Assembly: GCF_001425625.1 (NCBI RefSeq)
Contig: NZ_LMCP01000017.1
Location: 1 to 64,000 of the forward strand
Length of the DNA stretch: 64,000 nucleotides
Direction of reading: 5' to 3'
Source: Mesorhizobium sp. Root102
GTDB lineage: Bacteria; Pseudomonadota; Alphaproteobacteria; Rhizobiales; Rhizobiaceae
Shown here piece after piece: positions 17,373 through 25,835 of this stretch. Below the pieces are notes generated by a model, which was not told the origin of the DNA, made no database searches, and saw only the letters and a program-made list of their open reading frames with translations. The first letter of the stretch is position 1, and each line of letters begins with the position of its first letter. The translations under genes and the position numbers were made by a program.

Positions 17373-18764
17373 CTACCAACTTACCGCCAACAGCAAGACA
17401 CCGGCCAGGGCGGACGCGCCAAGCGTCGGCAGCATGCCGATTTTCAGTTTCAGGATGGCGATCATGGCGACCACGGAAAGCAGCGCTGCGCGCCAGTCGA
17501 TCGACGAAAGCACCGGCACGTTCATGCCGAGGCCTAGGTTGCGGACCTGATGGAAAATGACGTGCAAGGCAAACCACAGGGCCAGATTCATGATCACCCC
17601 GACAACGGCGGCGGTGATCGCGCCCAGCGCGGCCGACAATGCCTTGTTGCCGCGCAGGGCCTCGATATAGGGCGCGCCGAGGAATATCCAGAAGAAGCAG
17701 GGCGTGAAGGTCACCCACAGAGTGAGCAACGCCCCCAGCGATCCGGCAAGCAACGGGTCCAGCGACCCGGCGTGGCGGAACGCGGCGATGAAGCCGACGA
17801 ACTGCAACACCAGGATGAGCGGACCTGGCGTCGTTTCGGCAAGCCCAAGACCATCGACCATTTCACCAGGCGCCAGCCAGCCGAAGGACTGGACGGCTGC
17901 CTGTGCGACATAGGCGAGGACAGCATAGGCGCCACCGAAAGTGACGACCGCCATGATACTGAAGAACCGGCCTATCTCGGTCCAGACGCTTGCGGAGCCG
18001 GTGAACCACCAGATCGCAAGAACAGGCCCGAGCCAGAGCGGCAGCCAGATGGCGACGGTGCGCGGCGCGTGCCACTTGGTCGGTTTGACGTGGGCGAGCT
18101 CGCCACGTTCGAACATCAGGTCGACCGCTCCCTTGAAGTCTGCAACATCGTCCTTGCCACGTGCGGAGCCGGAAAACAGGGCCGGAGCAACGCGGTCTCC
18201 CATCCATCCGGTCAGGCCGGCGAGCAGGACGATGAGTGGGAACGGCACATTCAACGCATAGATGGCGATGAAAGCCGCGACCGCGATCGATACCATGACG
18301 CGGTTCTTCAGGGCGCGCCGTCCGATCCGGATTACCGCCTCGATGACAATGGCAAGCACCGCCGCCTTCACCCCGAAAAACAGCGCCGCGACGAGCGGCA
18401 TGTCGCCATAGAGCACGTAGAGGCTGCTCAAGGCGAGCATGACGAGCGCGCCCGGTACGACGAACAGGATGCCTGCGACAAGGCCGCCGATCGTCCTGTG
18501 CAGCAGCCAGCCGATATAGATGGCGAGTTGCTGGGCTTCCGGGCCAGGCAGCAGCATGCAGTAGTTTAGCGCATGCAGGAAACGCTGCTCGCCGATCCAG
18601 CGCCGATCCTCGACCAGTTCCTTGTGCATCAAGGCGATCTGCCCGGCCGGCCCGCCGAAACTGAGCAGTCCGATCTTCGCCCAGACTTTCGTGGCTTCGG
18701 TGAAGGTCGGTGCAGCCGGCGCCTCGACGCTCGTCACCTTATCTGCCGGGACGAGAGCGCTCAT
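17373..18764 (-). CDS. chrA: Chromate transporter ChrA
   Basis: Inner-membrane chromate efflux protein of about 463 residues, the long two-domain CHR form. The repeated signature occurs once in each half: KIGLLSFGGPAGQIALMH with the motif LLPGPEAQQLAIYIGW at the N-terminus, and VVTFGGAYAVLAYVAQ with LAETTPGPLILVLQFVGF in the second half. Its ATG (18764) overlaps the stop of the upstream rhodanese-ChrB gene, so both are co-translated. The frame to 18818 adds residues inside the upstream gene and is rejected. Confidence 0.93.
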   Translation of the reverse strand: MSALVPADKVTSVEAPAAPTFTEATKVWAKIGLLSFGGPAGQIALMHKELVEDRRWIGEQRFLHALNYCMLLPGPEAQQLAIYIGWLLHRTIGGLVAGILFVVPGALVMLALSSLYVLYGDMPLVAALFFGVKAAVLAIVIEAVIRIGRRALKNRVMVSIAVAAFIAIYALNVPFPLIVLLAGLTGWMGDRVAPALFSGSARGKDDVADFKGAVDLMFERGELAHVKPTKWHAPRTVAIWLPLWLGPVLAIWWFTGSASVWTEIGRFFSIMAVVTFGGAYAVLAYVAQAAVQSFGWLAPGEMVDGLGLAETTPGPLILVLQFVGFIAAFRHAGSLDPLLAGSLGALLTLWVTFTPCFFWIFLGAPYIEALRGNKALSAALGAITAAVVGVIMNLALWFALHVIFHQVRNLGLGMNVPVLSSIDWRAALLSVVAMIAILKLKIGMLPTLGASALAGVLLLAVSW

Positions 18765-19579
18765 ATCGGTTTGCTCGCGGCCGGCCAGTTGTGCGTTTCT
18801 TCCGTGGCGTCGCGACACCAGCGGAAGAACGCGTCGTAGAGCAGCATGCCCGCTTCCAGTTGTTCCAGATCGTCGCGAAACATACGCGACAGGCCGAGCG
18901 AGGCAGCCAGAAAGCCGGCCGCCTGGGGCACCAGGTCGAGGCTTGCGGTGTCGGCCGCGCGCACGATTGCGGCGAGGCGATCGAGCGCCTCGGATTCCAA
19001 CCCGAACTCCTCGATCATCGTGTCGAAGGTGCAGCGTTCGCCGCGATGGCTCCAGAACACATTGTCGATGTCGAAAGGCACGGCCTGAAAGCGGTCGGCC
19101 ACGTCAGGCACTTCGGCCGTCTCGACAAACAGGAAGATCGCGTGAGGATCGATGAAACGCCTGATCAGCCAGGGGCAAGCGATGCGGTCGACCTTCGGGC
19201 GTGCTCGCGTCACCCAGACGGTGGCGCCCTTTTCATTGCGTGGCGGCACCTTGGCGGTGCGGACCAAAAGTGCCCCGGCATCGCGCCAGGCCTCAAACCC
19301 GCCTTCAAGGGATTCGGCGGCAATCCCCTCATGGCGCAGCCATGCGGCTACCCCTTGCGAGAGTTTTCGCCCTTTCTGGCAAACGACCGCCACCGGCTTG
19401 CCGGCGAATGCGACGGCCCAGGTCGAAACGGTTTTGAAATCGCGCCGGCACGAGGCCGGCAACAGGCGCGGATCGGCGTCGAAATCGTCATCGATGCGAA
19501 CATCGATGACCACCGGCGCACCCGGCAGGCCGATCAGACGGGATAGTTGCGATACAGTGATAGCGGTTGTTGACGGCAT
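18761..19579 (-). CDS. Rhodanese-ChrB fusion, chromate resistance protein
   Basis: About 272 residues. The first 110 form a rhodanese domain (VVIDVRIDDDF, then VAVVCQKGRKLSQGVAAWLRHEG with the active-site Cys in VVCQKG). The rest is the ChrB C-terminal domain (WVTRARPKVDRIACPWLIRRFIDPHAIFLFV and FWSHRGERCTFDTMI). Classical ChrB carries a different N-terminal domain. An AGGAGG site lies 8 bases before the ATG at 19579. The gene is upstream of, and coupled to, chrA. Roles as chromate sensor or sulfur/thiol handling partner are both possible. Confidence 0.88.
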   Translation of the reverse strand: MPSTTAITVSQLSRLIGLPGAPVVIDVRIDDDFDADPRLLPASCRRDFKTVSTWAVAFAGKPVAVVCQKGRKLSQGVAAWLRHEGIAAESLEGGFEAWRDAGALLVRTAKVPPRNEKGATVWVTRARPKVDRIACPWLIRRFIDPHAIFLFVETAEVPDVADRFQAVPFDIDNVFWSHRGERCTFDTMIEEFGLESEALDRLAAIVRAADTASLDLVPQAAGFLAASLGLSRMFRDDLEQLEAGMLLYDAFFRWCRDATEETHNWPAASKPI

Positions 19580-19740
19580 GGCGTCCACCTCCTGGAAGAG
19601 AAGCTTGGACGCGAACGTTGGGCTGACGCCTCACGGGGTCGTCGCGATGCACCCCTTGTGTTGATGGTGGATTTGTTGGGCGCGCTTGTCAAGGATGGTG
19701 ACCGTTCTCGACCTCCCGGCCGGGGAAGCAACACGCTGAA

Positions 19741-19777
19741 CGGAAAAACGGCCGGCGGCCTGATTGATCAAGCCGCC
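19741..19777 (-). terminator. Rho-independent terminator of the dehydratase gene
   Basis: On the minus strand a hairpin with GGCGGC/GCCGCC arms (19754-19759 with 19772-19777), extended by TGAT/ATCA and interrupted by one mismatch, is followed by GTTTTTCC. It lies 17 bases beyond the stop codon of the dehydratase. Confidence 0.75.
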
Positions 19778-19793
19778 AGCCGCCGATCCAGAA

Positions 19794-21599
19794 TCAGTGA
19801 TTGTCCCTGGGGACACCGCTGGTGTGCGCGACATCCTGGTATTTCACCGCCGGCTTCAGAACCATTCCCTCCGAGAACTGCGCGACCATGCCGCGCTGTA
19901 TCTCCTGCCAGGGCGTCTGGTGCTTGGGATATTGATAGCCGCCATTGTTCTGCAGCTCGGCACGGCGCCGGGTGATCTCGTCGTCGGTGACGAGGATATC
20001 GGCCGTGCCCTTGCGCAGGTCGATGCGGACACGGTCGCCGGTCTTGAGCAGTGCTAGTCCACCGCCGATCGCGGCTTCCGGTGAGGCGTTGAGGATCGAC
20101 GGCGAACCCGACGTGCCCGACTGGCGGCCGTCGCCTATGCAGGCGAGCGCATGGATGCCTTTCTTGATGAGGTAGGCCGGCGGCTGCATGTTGACGACCT
20201 CGGCACCGCCGGGATAGCCGATCGGACCGGCGCCGCGCATGAACAGGATGGTGTGTTCGTCGATGCCTTGCGCCGGATCGTCGATGCGGGCGTGGTAATC
20301 CTCCGGCCCATCGAAAACCATGGCGTTGCCTTCGAAAGCCTCTGGATCCTTGGGATTGGACAAATAGCGCTCGCGGAATTCCGGCGATATGCCGCTGGTC
20401 TTCATGATCGCAGAATCGAACAGATTGCCCCTGAGGTTGATGAAGCCGGCATTGGCCTTCAGCGGCTTGGCGACAGAGCGGATGACGTCGGGGTTTTCGT
20501 TGGTGACGCCCTCGCTATTCTCACCGATCGACTTGCCGTTGACGGTGCGTGCGCCGGGATGCGGCAACAGCCCGCCCTTCATCAGTTCGGCAACGACCGC
20601 CGGCACGCCGCCGGCACGATGGTAGTCCTCGCCGAGATATTCGCCCGTCGGCTGCAAATTGACCAGCAACGGCACATTGAGGCCGACCGTCTGCCAGTCG
20701 TCATTGTCAAGCTTGACTCCAAGGTGGCGGGCGATGGCATTGAGATGGATAGGCGCATTGGTCGAGCCGCCAATGGCCGAATTGACGACGATGGCATTCT
20801 CGAAAGCCTCTCTCGTCATGATGTCGGACGGCTTCAAATCCTCATGCACCATCTCGACGATGCGTTTTCCCGTCTCATAGGAAATCTGGCCGCGCTCGCG
20901 GTAGGGCGCGGGAATGGCGGCAGAACCCGGCAACTGCATGCCGAGCGCCTCGGCCAGCGAGTTCATCGTGGTGGCGGTGCCCATGGTGTTGCAATAGCCG
21001 GTGGACGGCGCCGATGAGGCGACGATGTCCATGAATTCGTCATAGCCGATCTCGCCGGCCGAAAGCCGCTGGCGCGATTCCCAGACGATGGTGCCGGAGC
21101 CGGTGCGCTTGCCCTTGTGCCAGCCATTGAGCATCGGGCCGACCGACAGGGCGATCGCCGGGATGTTGACGGTGGCCGCAGCCATCAGCAGGGCCGGCGT
21201 GGTCTTGTCGCAACCGATGGTCAGCACGACGCCGTCGAGCGGATAGCCGTAGAGCACCTCGACCAGGCTGAGATAGGCAAGGTTGCGGTCGAGTGCTGCG
21301 GTCGGGCGCTTGCCGGTCTCCTGGATCGGATGGCAGGGGAACTCGAAAGGGATGCCGCCCATCGAGACGATGCCTTCGCGGACGCGCTTGGCCAGTTCGA
21401 TATGATGGCGGTTGCAAGGCGACAGATCGGAGCCGGTCTGGGCGATGCCAATCAGCGGCTTGCCGGACATCAGTTCGGCGCGCGTCAGGCCGTAATTGAG
21501 GTAGCGCTCGAGATAGAGCGCCGTCATGCCCGGATTGTCGGGATTGTCGAACCACTCTTGCGAGCGAAATTTTTTCTTAGTGGTGGGGGCGCCGGCCAT
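19794..21599 (-). CDS. IlvD/Edd family sugar-acid dehydratase, D-xylonate dehydratase-like
   Basis: About 601 residues. Fe-S cysteines are in [18 protein letters not shown] and [10 protein letters not shown]. The N-terminus ([20 protein letters not shown]) and the C-terminus ([18 protein letters not shown]) closely match Caulobacter xylonate dehydratase as I recall it, more so than L-arabinonate dehydratase or IlvD. It would convert an aldonate to the 2-keto-3-deoxy acid in non-phosphorylating pentose oxidation. No xylose dehydrogenase or aldolase lies nearby, so the precise sugar is uncertain. The ATG at 21599 was chosen; the frame to 21695 adds non-homologous residues and covers a likely operator. 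Confidence 0.87.
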   Translation of the reverse strand: MAGAPTTKKKFRSQEWFDNPDNPGMTALYLERYLNYGLTRAELMSGKPLIGIAQTGSDLSPCNRHHIELAKRVREGIVSMGGIPFEFPCHPIQETGKRPTAALDRNLAYLSLVEVLYGYPLDGVVLTIGCDKTTPALLMAAATVNIPAIALSVGPMLNGWHKGKRTGSGTIVWESRQRLSAGEIGYDEFMDIVASSAPSTGYCNTMGTATTMNSLAEALGMQLPGSAAIPAPYRERGQISYETGKRIVEMVHEDLKPSDIMTREAFENAIVVNSAIGGSTNAPIHLNAIARHLGVKLDNDDWQTVGLNVPLLVNLQPTGEYLGEDYHRAGGVPAVVAELMKGGLLPHPGARTVNGKSIGENSEGVTNENPDVIRSVAKPLKANAGFINLRGNLFDSAIMKTSGISPEFRERYLSNPKDPEAFEGNAMVFDGPEDYHARIDDPAQGIDEHTILFMRGAGPIGYPGGAEVVNMQPPAYLIKKGIHALACIGDGRQSGTSGSPSILNASPEAAIGGGLALLKTGDRVRIDLRKGTADILVTDDEITRRRAELQNNGGYQYPKHQTPWQEIQRGMVAQFSEGMVLKPAVKYQDVAHTSGVPRDNH

Positions 21600-21611
21600 G
21601 GTGGTCTCCGT

Positions 21612-21626
21612 ATTTGTATGACAAAT
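21612..21626. promoter_or_regulatory. Candidate GntR (FCD-type) operator
   Basis: A perfect inverted repeat, ATTTGT-ATG-ACAAAT, sits 13-27 bases upstream of the dehydratase start. It contains TTGTATGACAA, matching the TNGTNNNACNA pattern of FadR/FCD-subfamily GntR regulators. A second half-site-like ATGACAAC follows at 21631-21638. The regulator itself is not in this window. Confidence 0.6.
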
Positions 21627-21745
21627 CGATATGACAACGCGCGAGTGCAAGCAAGAGGGCGCGCGGTCGCATCCGGACTTTGGTGCGATAGACATGCACC
21701 CAGCCGTGCGTTAGGGCTTCAGGTAGTCTTGTCCGGGAGGTTTTC

Positions 21746-22195
21746 ATGGCTTTGGTGATCGAAGGCGAGGAACGCATTGCCGCACCGCTGCAAAAAGTGT
21801 GGGAAGCGCTGAACGATCCCGAGGTCTTGAAGGCGACCATTCCCGGCTGCCAGAGCCTGGAGATGAAGTCGCCGACCGAAATGGCGGCGACCGTGGTGGT
21901 GAAGATCGGGCCGATCAAGGCGACGTTCAACGGCGAGGTGACGCTGAAGAACCTGAAGCCGCCGCATTCCTACACCATCCAGGGTGAAGGCAAGGGGGGC
22001 ATTGCCGGCTTCGCCAAGGGCGGCGCCGACGTGACGCTGACCGAAGATGGACCGGATACCACGGTGTTGAAATATGCCGCCAAGGCCGACGTCGGCGGCA
22101 AGATAGCCCAGCTTGGCAGCCGGCTGATCGAATCGACCTCGAAGAAACTGGCCGGACAGTTTTTTTCCAATTTCGGTGAGAAGGTCGGCGGTTAA
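21746..22195 (+). CDS. CoxG / SRPBCC family protein
   Basis: 149 residues of the carbon-monoxide-dehydrogenase subunit G family. The START-like opening is MALVIEGEERIAAPLQKVWEALNDPEVLKATIPGCQSLE, and the body has the usual alternating strands (TVVVKIGPIKATFNGEVTLK). No CO dehydrogenase genes (coxMSL) lie nearby. Stand-alone copies are common in Rhizobiales and probably bind a hydrophobic ligand or aid molybdoenzyme maturation elsewhere. A GGGAGG site precedes the ATG. Confidence 0.85.
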   Translation: MALVIEGEERIAAPLQKVWEALNDPEVLKATIPGCQSLEMKSPTEMAATVVVKIGPIKATFNGEVTLKNLKPPHSYTIQGEGKGGIAGFAKGGADVTLTEDGPDTTVLKYAAKADVGGKIAQLGSRLIESTSKKLAGQFFSNFGEKVGG

Positions 22196-22196
22196 G

Positions 22197-22217
22197 CCCT
22201 CCCCCTTGAGGGGAGGG
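22197..22217. terminator. Hairpin between convergent coxG and mrp
   Basis: Perfect 8-base arms CCCTCCCC and GGGGAGGG with a five-base loop lie directly after the coxG stop and before the mrp stop. It could act in both directions, although there is no long T-run on either side. Confidence 0.55.
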
Positions 22218-22226
22218 ATATCCGCG

Positions 22227-23396
22227 CTACTCGAAGACGATACTCGGCACCGCGGCGGCAGCCGCACCACGCTCTTCATTGACCCGGTCCCAGACCTTCG
22301 AAGCGATGTCGCGGTAGATTTTTGCTTCGGGGCCGTCGGGCTTCGAGACGACAACCGGCGTGCCGGCGTCCGAACTTTCGCGAATGCCCATCTCGAGCGG
22401 CACCTCACCGAGGAAGGTGACGCCGAGACGCTCGGCCTCGCGGCGGGCGCCGCCATGGCCAAAGATGTCGTAGCGCTTGCCGGTGTCCGGAGCGATGAAA
22501 TAACTCATGTTCTCGACGATGCCGAGCAACGGCACGTCGACCTTCTTGAACATGTTGAGGCCTTTTCGCGCGTCGATCAGGGCCAGATCCTGCGGCGTCG
22601 AGACGATGACGGCACCCGCCAGCGGCACCTGCTGGGCCATGGTCAGCTGCGCGTCGCCGGTGCCGGGCGGCATGTCGACGACGAGCACGTCGAGCCGGCC
22701 CCACTCGACCTCGCGCAGCATCTGCGTCAGCGCCGACATCACCATCGGGCCGCGCCAGATCATCGGCGTTTCCTCATCGACGAGGAAGCCCATCGACATT
22801 ACCTTCAGGCCGAAATTCTCCATCGGCTTCAAGATCTTGCCGTCGACGGTCTGCGGCCTGCCATGAATGTTGAGCAGCCGTGGCATCGATGGGCCGTAGA
22901 TGTCGGCATCGAGCACGCCGACGCGCAGGCCGTTGGCGGCGAGGCCAAGCGCAATGTTGACGGCGGTGGTCGACTTGCCGACGCCGCCCTTGCCGGAGGC
23001 GACCGCGATGATCGCCTCGATGCCGGGTACGCCACGCTTGCCCGAACTGTGTGAAGCGGGAGCATGGGGAGCGGCACGTGGCGCGGCCGCGGGCGGAGCG
23101 GGCCTGGGAGCGGGACGCGCCGGAACCGGCGCTTCCATGCCGCCGCCCTTCTTTTCGGCCGTCAGCGCGACGACGGCGCCGGCGACGCCGGGGATCGCCT
23201 TGACGACGCGTTCGGCGGCGGCACGCAGCGGTTCCATTTCCTGGGCACGGGCGGCTGGAACGGTAATCGAGAAGAAGACCTTCCCGTCGGCGATGAAAAT
23301 CTCCGAAACCATGCCGAGGTCGACAATGTTGCCGGTGAAATCCGGCCCGTTGACCGTCTTCAGACGCTCGGTGACGATTTCCTTGGTGACGGACAT
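22227..23396 (-). CDS. mrp: Mrp/NBP35-family P-loop ATPase, Fe-S cluster carrier type
   Basis: 389 residues. An N-terminal DUF59/MIP18-like domain (residues about 1-85) is joined by a Pro/Ala-rich linker (about residues 95-125) to the MinD-like ATPase. The deviant Walker A is SGKGGVGKST, followed by DADIYGPSMPRLL, VVDMPPGTGDAQL and VSTPQDLALIDA. The place where many homologues carry CPxC reads VENMSYFIAPDTGKRYDIFG, so the bridging cysteines are absent. Assembly or delivery of Fe-S clusters is the family role; with no CxxC, its mechanism here is uncertain. I chose the ATG at 23396 because DUF59 begins there. Confidence 0.9.
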   Translation of the reverse strand: MSVTKEIVTERLKTVNGPDFTGNIVDLGMVSEIFIADGKVFFSITVPAARAQEMEPLRAAAERVVKAIPGVAGAVVALTAEKKGGGMEAPVPARPAPRPAPPAAAPRAAPHAPASHSSGKRGVPGIEAIIAVASGKGGVGKSTTAVNIALGLAANGLRVGVLDADIYGPSMPRLLNIHGRPQTVDGKILKPMENFGLKVMSMGFLVDEETPMIWRGPMVMSALTQMLREVEWGRLDVLVVDMPPGTGDAQLTMAQQVPLAGAVIVSTPQDLALIDARKGLNMFKKVDVPLLGIVENMSYFIAPDTGKRYDIFGHGGARREAERLGVTFLGEVPLEMGIRESSDAGTPVVVSKPDGPEAKIYRDIASKVWDRVNEERGAAAAAVPSIVFE

Positions 23397-23646
23397 GGCA
23401 GTTTTTCCTTGCGCAGCTTGCGCCTGAGATAATGCAGTTTCCGGACAGAACCAAGCCGTGGAGCAATAGCTGCCTTGGCGTGCCCGGGAAAACGATGGGG
23501 CCTGTCGGATTTCATCGGCATCAAACGTCTTCCAGACGATCGAGTGCCGGTGCGGCCAGCAATCAGGCCAGCCGACACTCGTCAAACGATCGAGGAGACC
23601 TATTCAACGACCAGCACGGGACCGGCAATCAGAGAAGGAGGCGACC

Positions 23647-24023
23647 ATGCTCGCAAACAGCAACGCAACGGCCAATCTGGCGGTAAAGGACCTGGCAAGG
23701 GCCAAGGCCTTCTATGAGGGAACACTTGGCCTGAAACAGGTGCACGATGAGGGCGGCGAACTGATCGTGTACAAAAGCGGCGATACCACCCTCAACATCT
23801 ATCGTTCCCAATTTGCCGGAACCAACAAGGCAACGGCGGTGACCTGGATGGTTGGCGACGAGATCGGCACATCGTCAAGGCGCTGAAGTCGAAGGGCGTC
23901 GCCTTCGAGCACTATGAGATGCCCGGCCTGACGCTGGAGGGCGACGTCCACGTCGGTTACGACATGAAGGTCGCCTGGTTCAAGGATCCCGACGGCAACA
24001 TCCTGAACCTTGTGGACAGGTAG
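23647..24023 (+). pseudogene. Frameshifted VOC-family protein
   Basis: Translation from the ATG at 23647 gives a clear VOC start (ANLAVKDLARAKAFYEGTLGLKQV) until GDEI near 23865, then leaves frame and stops at 23886. The adjacent frame immediately continues with HIVKALKSKGVAFEHYEMPG and ends DPDGNILNLVDR before a TAG at 24021-24023. Restoring one A between 23866 and 23867 (GATCG-A-GCAC) rejoins both halves to about 126 residues. This is a recent one-base deletion or a sequencing error. An AGAAGGAGG site precedes the start. Confidence 0.88.
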
Positions 24024-24034
24024 ATTTCTTCACC

Positions 24035-25039
24035 TCACCTCGCCAGGCCAATCGCGAGGTAGGTAAGCGCCGAAATCACGGCGGTGGCCGGCAAGGTGAC
24101 AATCCAGGCAATGACGATGTTGCTCGCAATGCCCCAGCGCACGGCCGAGACGCGGCGGGCGGCGCCGACGCCGATGATTGCGCCGGTGATGGTGTGCGTG
24201 GTCGAAACGGGAACGCCGAGCCAGGTGGCTGCAAACAGGGTGATGGCCCCGCCGGTCTCGGCGCAAAAACCCTGCATCGGGTTCAGCCGGGTGATTTTCG
24301 AGCCCATGGTGTGGACGATGCGCCAGCCGCCGAACAAGGTGCCGAGCGCCAGCGCCGACTGACAGGTGAGGACGACCCAGAGCGGCACATAGAAAGTTGC
24401 GCCGAGCATGCCTTGCGAATAGAGCAGCACGGCGATGATGCCCATCGTCTTCTGGGCGTCATTGCCGCCGTGCCCAAGCGAATAGAGCGAGGCGGAAAAG
24501 AACTGCATGACGCGGAAGGTGCTGTCGACCGCAAACGGCGTCTGGCGCACGAAGAGCCAGGAAACGGCAAGGATCAGGACGAGCGCCAGGACAAAACCGG
24601 TCGCCGGCGACACGACGATCGCCGCAACCGTCTTGCCGAGCCCTGTCCAGACGATGGCGCCCATGCCTCCCTTGGCCACACCGGCGCCGACCAGGCCGCC
24701 GATCAACGCATGCGAGCTGCTCGACGGGATGCCGGCGATCCAGGTCACGATGTTCCAGACGATGGCGCCGACAAGGGCTGCAAAGATCACCGCCGGGGTG
24801 ACGATGCTGACGTCGACGATGCCCTTGCCCACTGTCTCGGCGACGTGGAGACCGAAGAACATGAAGGCGATGAAATTGAAGAAAGCCGCCCATAGCACCG
24901 CATATTGCGGCCTCAGCACGCGAGTGGAGACTATAGTGGCGATGGAGTTGGCTGCGTCGTGCAGGCCGTTGAGAAAATCGAAGAACAGCGCGACGGCGAC
25001 GAGGCCGACCAGCACGGGAAAGGCAATGGTGGCTTCCAT
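24035..25039 (-). CDS. pit: Low-affinity inorganic phosphate transporter Pit
   Basis: About 334 residues, an inner-membrane PiT-family carrier. The duplicated family signatures are FFDFLNGLHDAANSIATIVSTRVL near the N-terminus and SLGHGGNDAQKTMGIIAVLL in the middle, with C-terminal GVPVSTTHTITGAIIGVG. About nine to ten membrane segments are visible. I chose the ATG at 25039; a GTG one codon earlier is equally possible. It directly follows its DUF47 partner, as in the pap-pit operon described in Sinorhizobium. Confidence 0.94.
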   Translation of the reverse strand: MEATIAFPVLVGLVAVALFFDFLNGLHDAANSIATIVSTRVLRPQYAVLWAAFFNFIAFMFFGLHVAETVGKGIVDVSIVTPAVIFAALVGAIVWNIVTWIAGIPSSSSHALIGGLVGAGVAKGGMGAIVWTGLGKTVAAIVVSPATGFVLALVLILAVSWLFVRQTPFAVDSTFRVMQFFSASLYSLGHGGNDAQKTMGIIAVLLYSQGMLGATFYVPLWVVLTCQSALALGTLFGGWRIVHTMGSKITRLNPMQGFCAETGGAITLFAATWLGVPVSTTHTITGAIIGVGAARRVSAVRWGIASNIVIAWIVTLPATAVISALTYLAIGLAR

Positions 25040-25042
25040 CAC

Positions 25043-25684
25043 CTAAACATTCTCAATGACGATGCCGCTGATCTCGTTGGCGACGTCCTCGAAGCGGTCG
25101 ACCACTTTTTCCAGTTGGCCGTAGATCTCGCTGCCGATGATGTAGGCCATCGGTTCGCTGCGGCCGTGCTTCCTGAAGAGATCCTTCAGTCCTTGCTCGT
25201 GCAGATCGTCGGCCCGGCTTTCGACGCGCATCACCTCTTCGGCGATGGCGTTGAGGCGCACCGTATGGGTGCCGACCTTGGCGAGCAGCGGGATCGCCTC
25301 GGCGACCAGCTTGGCGGCGGCGACGATGACGCCGCCCATTTCCTGCATCAGCGGGTCGAATTCCTTCTTTTCGAACAGCTTCACCGTCTTGACGGTCTTA
25401 TGCATCATGTCGATGGCATCGTCCATCGACTGGATCAAATCCTTGATGTCGCCGCGATCGAAAGGCGTGATGAAGGAGCGGCGCACCGCCAGCAGGACTT
25501 CCGCGGTAATATGGTCGGCCTCGTCTTCGAGATCGATGATTTTCTGGCACCAGCGATCGATGTCCTTGCCCTGGAGAAGCTGCTCCAGTGCCTCGGCGCC
25601 ACCGACCACGGCGCGGGAATGTCGTTCGAACAACTCGAAGAAGCGATCTTCGCGCGGCAGAAGCTTGCGGAACCAGCCCAGCAT
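25043..25684 (-). CDS. DUF47 (PhoU-like) phosphate transport accessory protein
   Basis: 213 residues, all-helical. It begins MLGWFRKLLPREDRFFELFERH and contains DLIQSMDDAIDMMHKTVKTV and EVMRVESRADDLHEQGLKDLF. This is the partner known as Pap or OrfA of rhizobial pit operons, thought to modulate Pit. Its TAG is directly followed by the pit start. A frame to 25720 adds residues without support. Confidence 0.92.
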   Translation of the reverse strand: MLGWFRKLLPREDRFFELFERHSRAVVGGAEALEQLLQGKDIDRWCQKIIDLEDEADHITAEVLLAVRRSFITPFDRGDIKDLIQSMDDAIDMMHKTVKTVKLFEKKEFDPLMQEMGGVIVAAAKLVAEAIPLLAKVGTHTVRLNAIAEEVMRVESRADDLHEQGLKDLFRKHGRSEPMAYIIGSEIYGQLEKVVDRFEDVANEISGIVIENV

Positions 25685-25835
25685 GGTCGACCTCCCAGTT
25701 TCATCCACATAGCGCCGCATTCAGCCGTGGGGAACAGGTAGCCGGCTTAAAGATGTGGATGCAGGCCAATTGCGCATGGCGCTTGCGGTAAAGCGCGATT
25801 TCCCCGACCCTGCGCCGAACGACCGGAAAGATCGC

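Noticed and set aside
22300..23100. Second ParA/MinD-type partition gene
   Set aside because: The DUF59 domain and Mrp-specific motifs identify it as Mrp, and there is no ParB gene or origin nearby.
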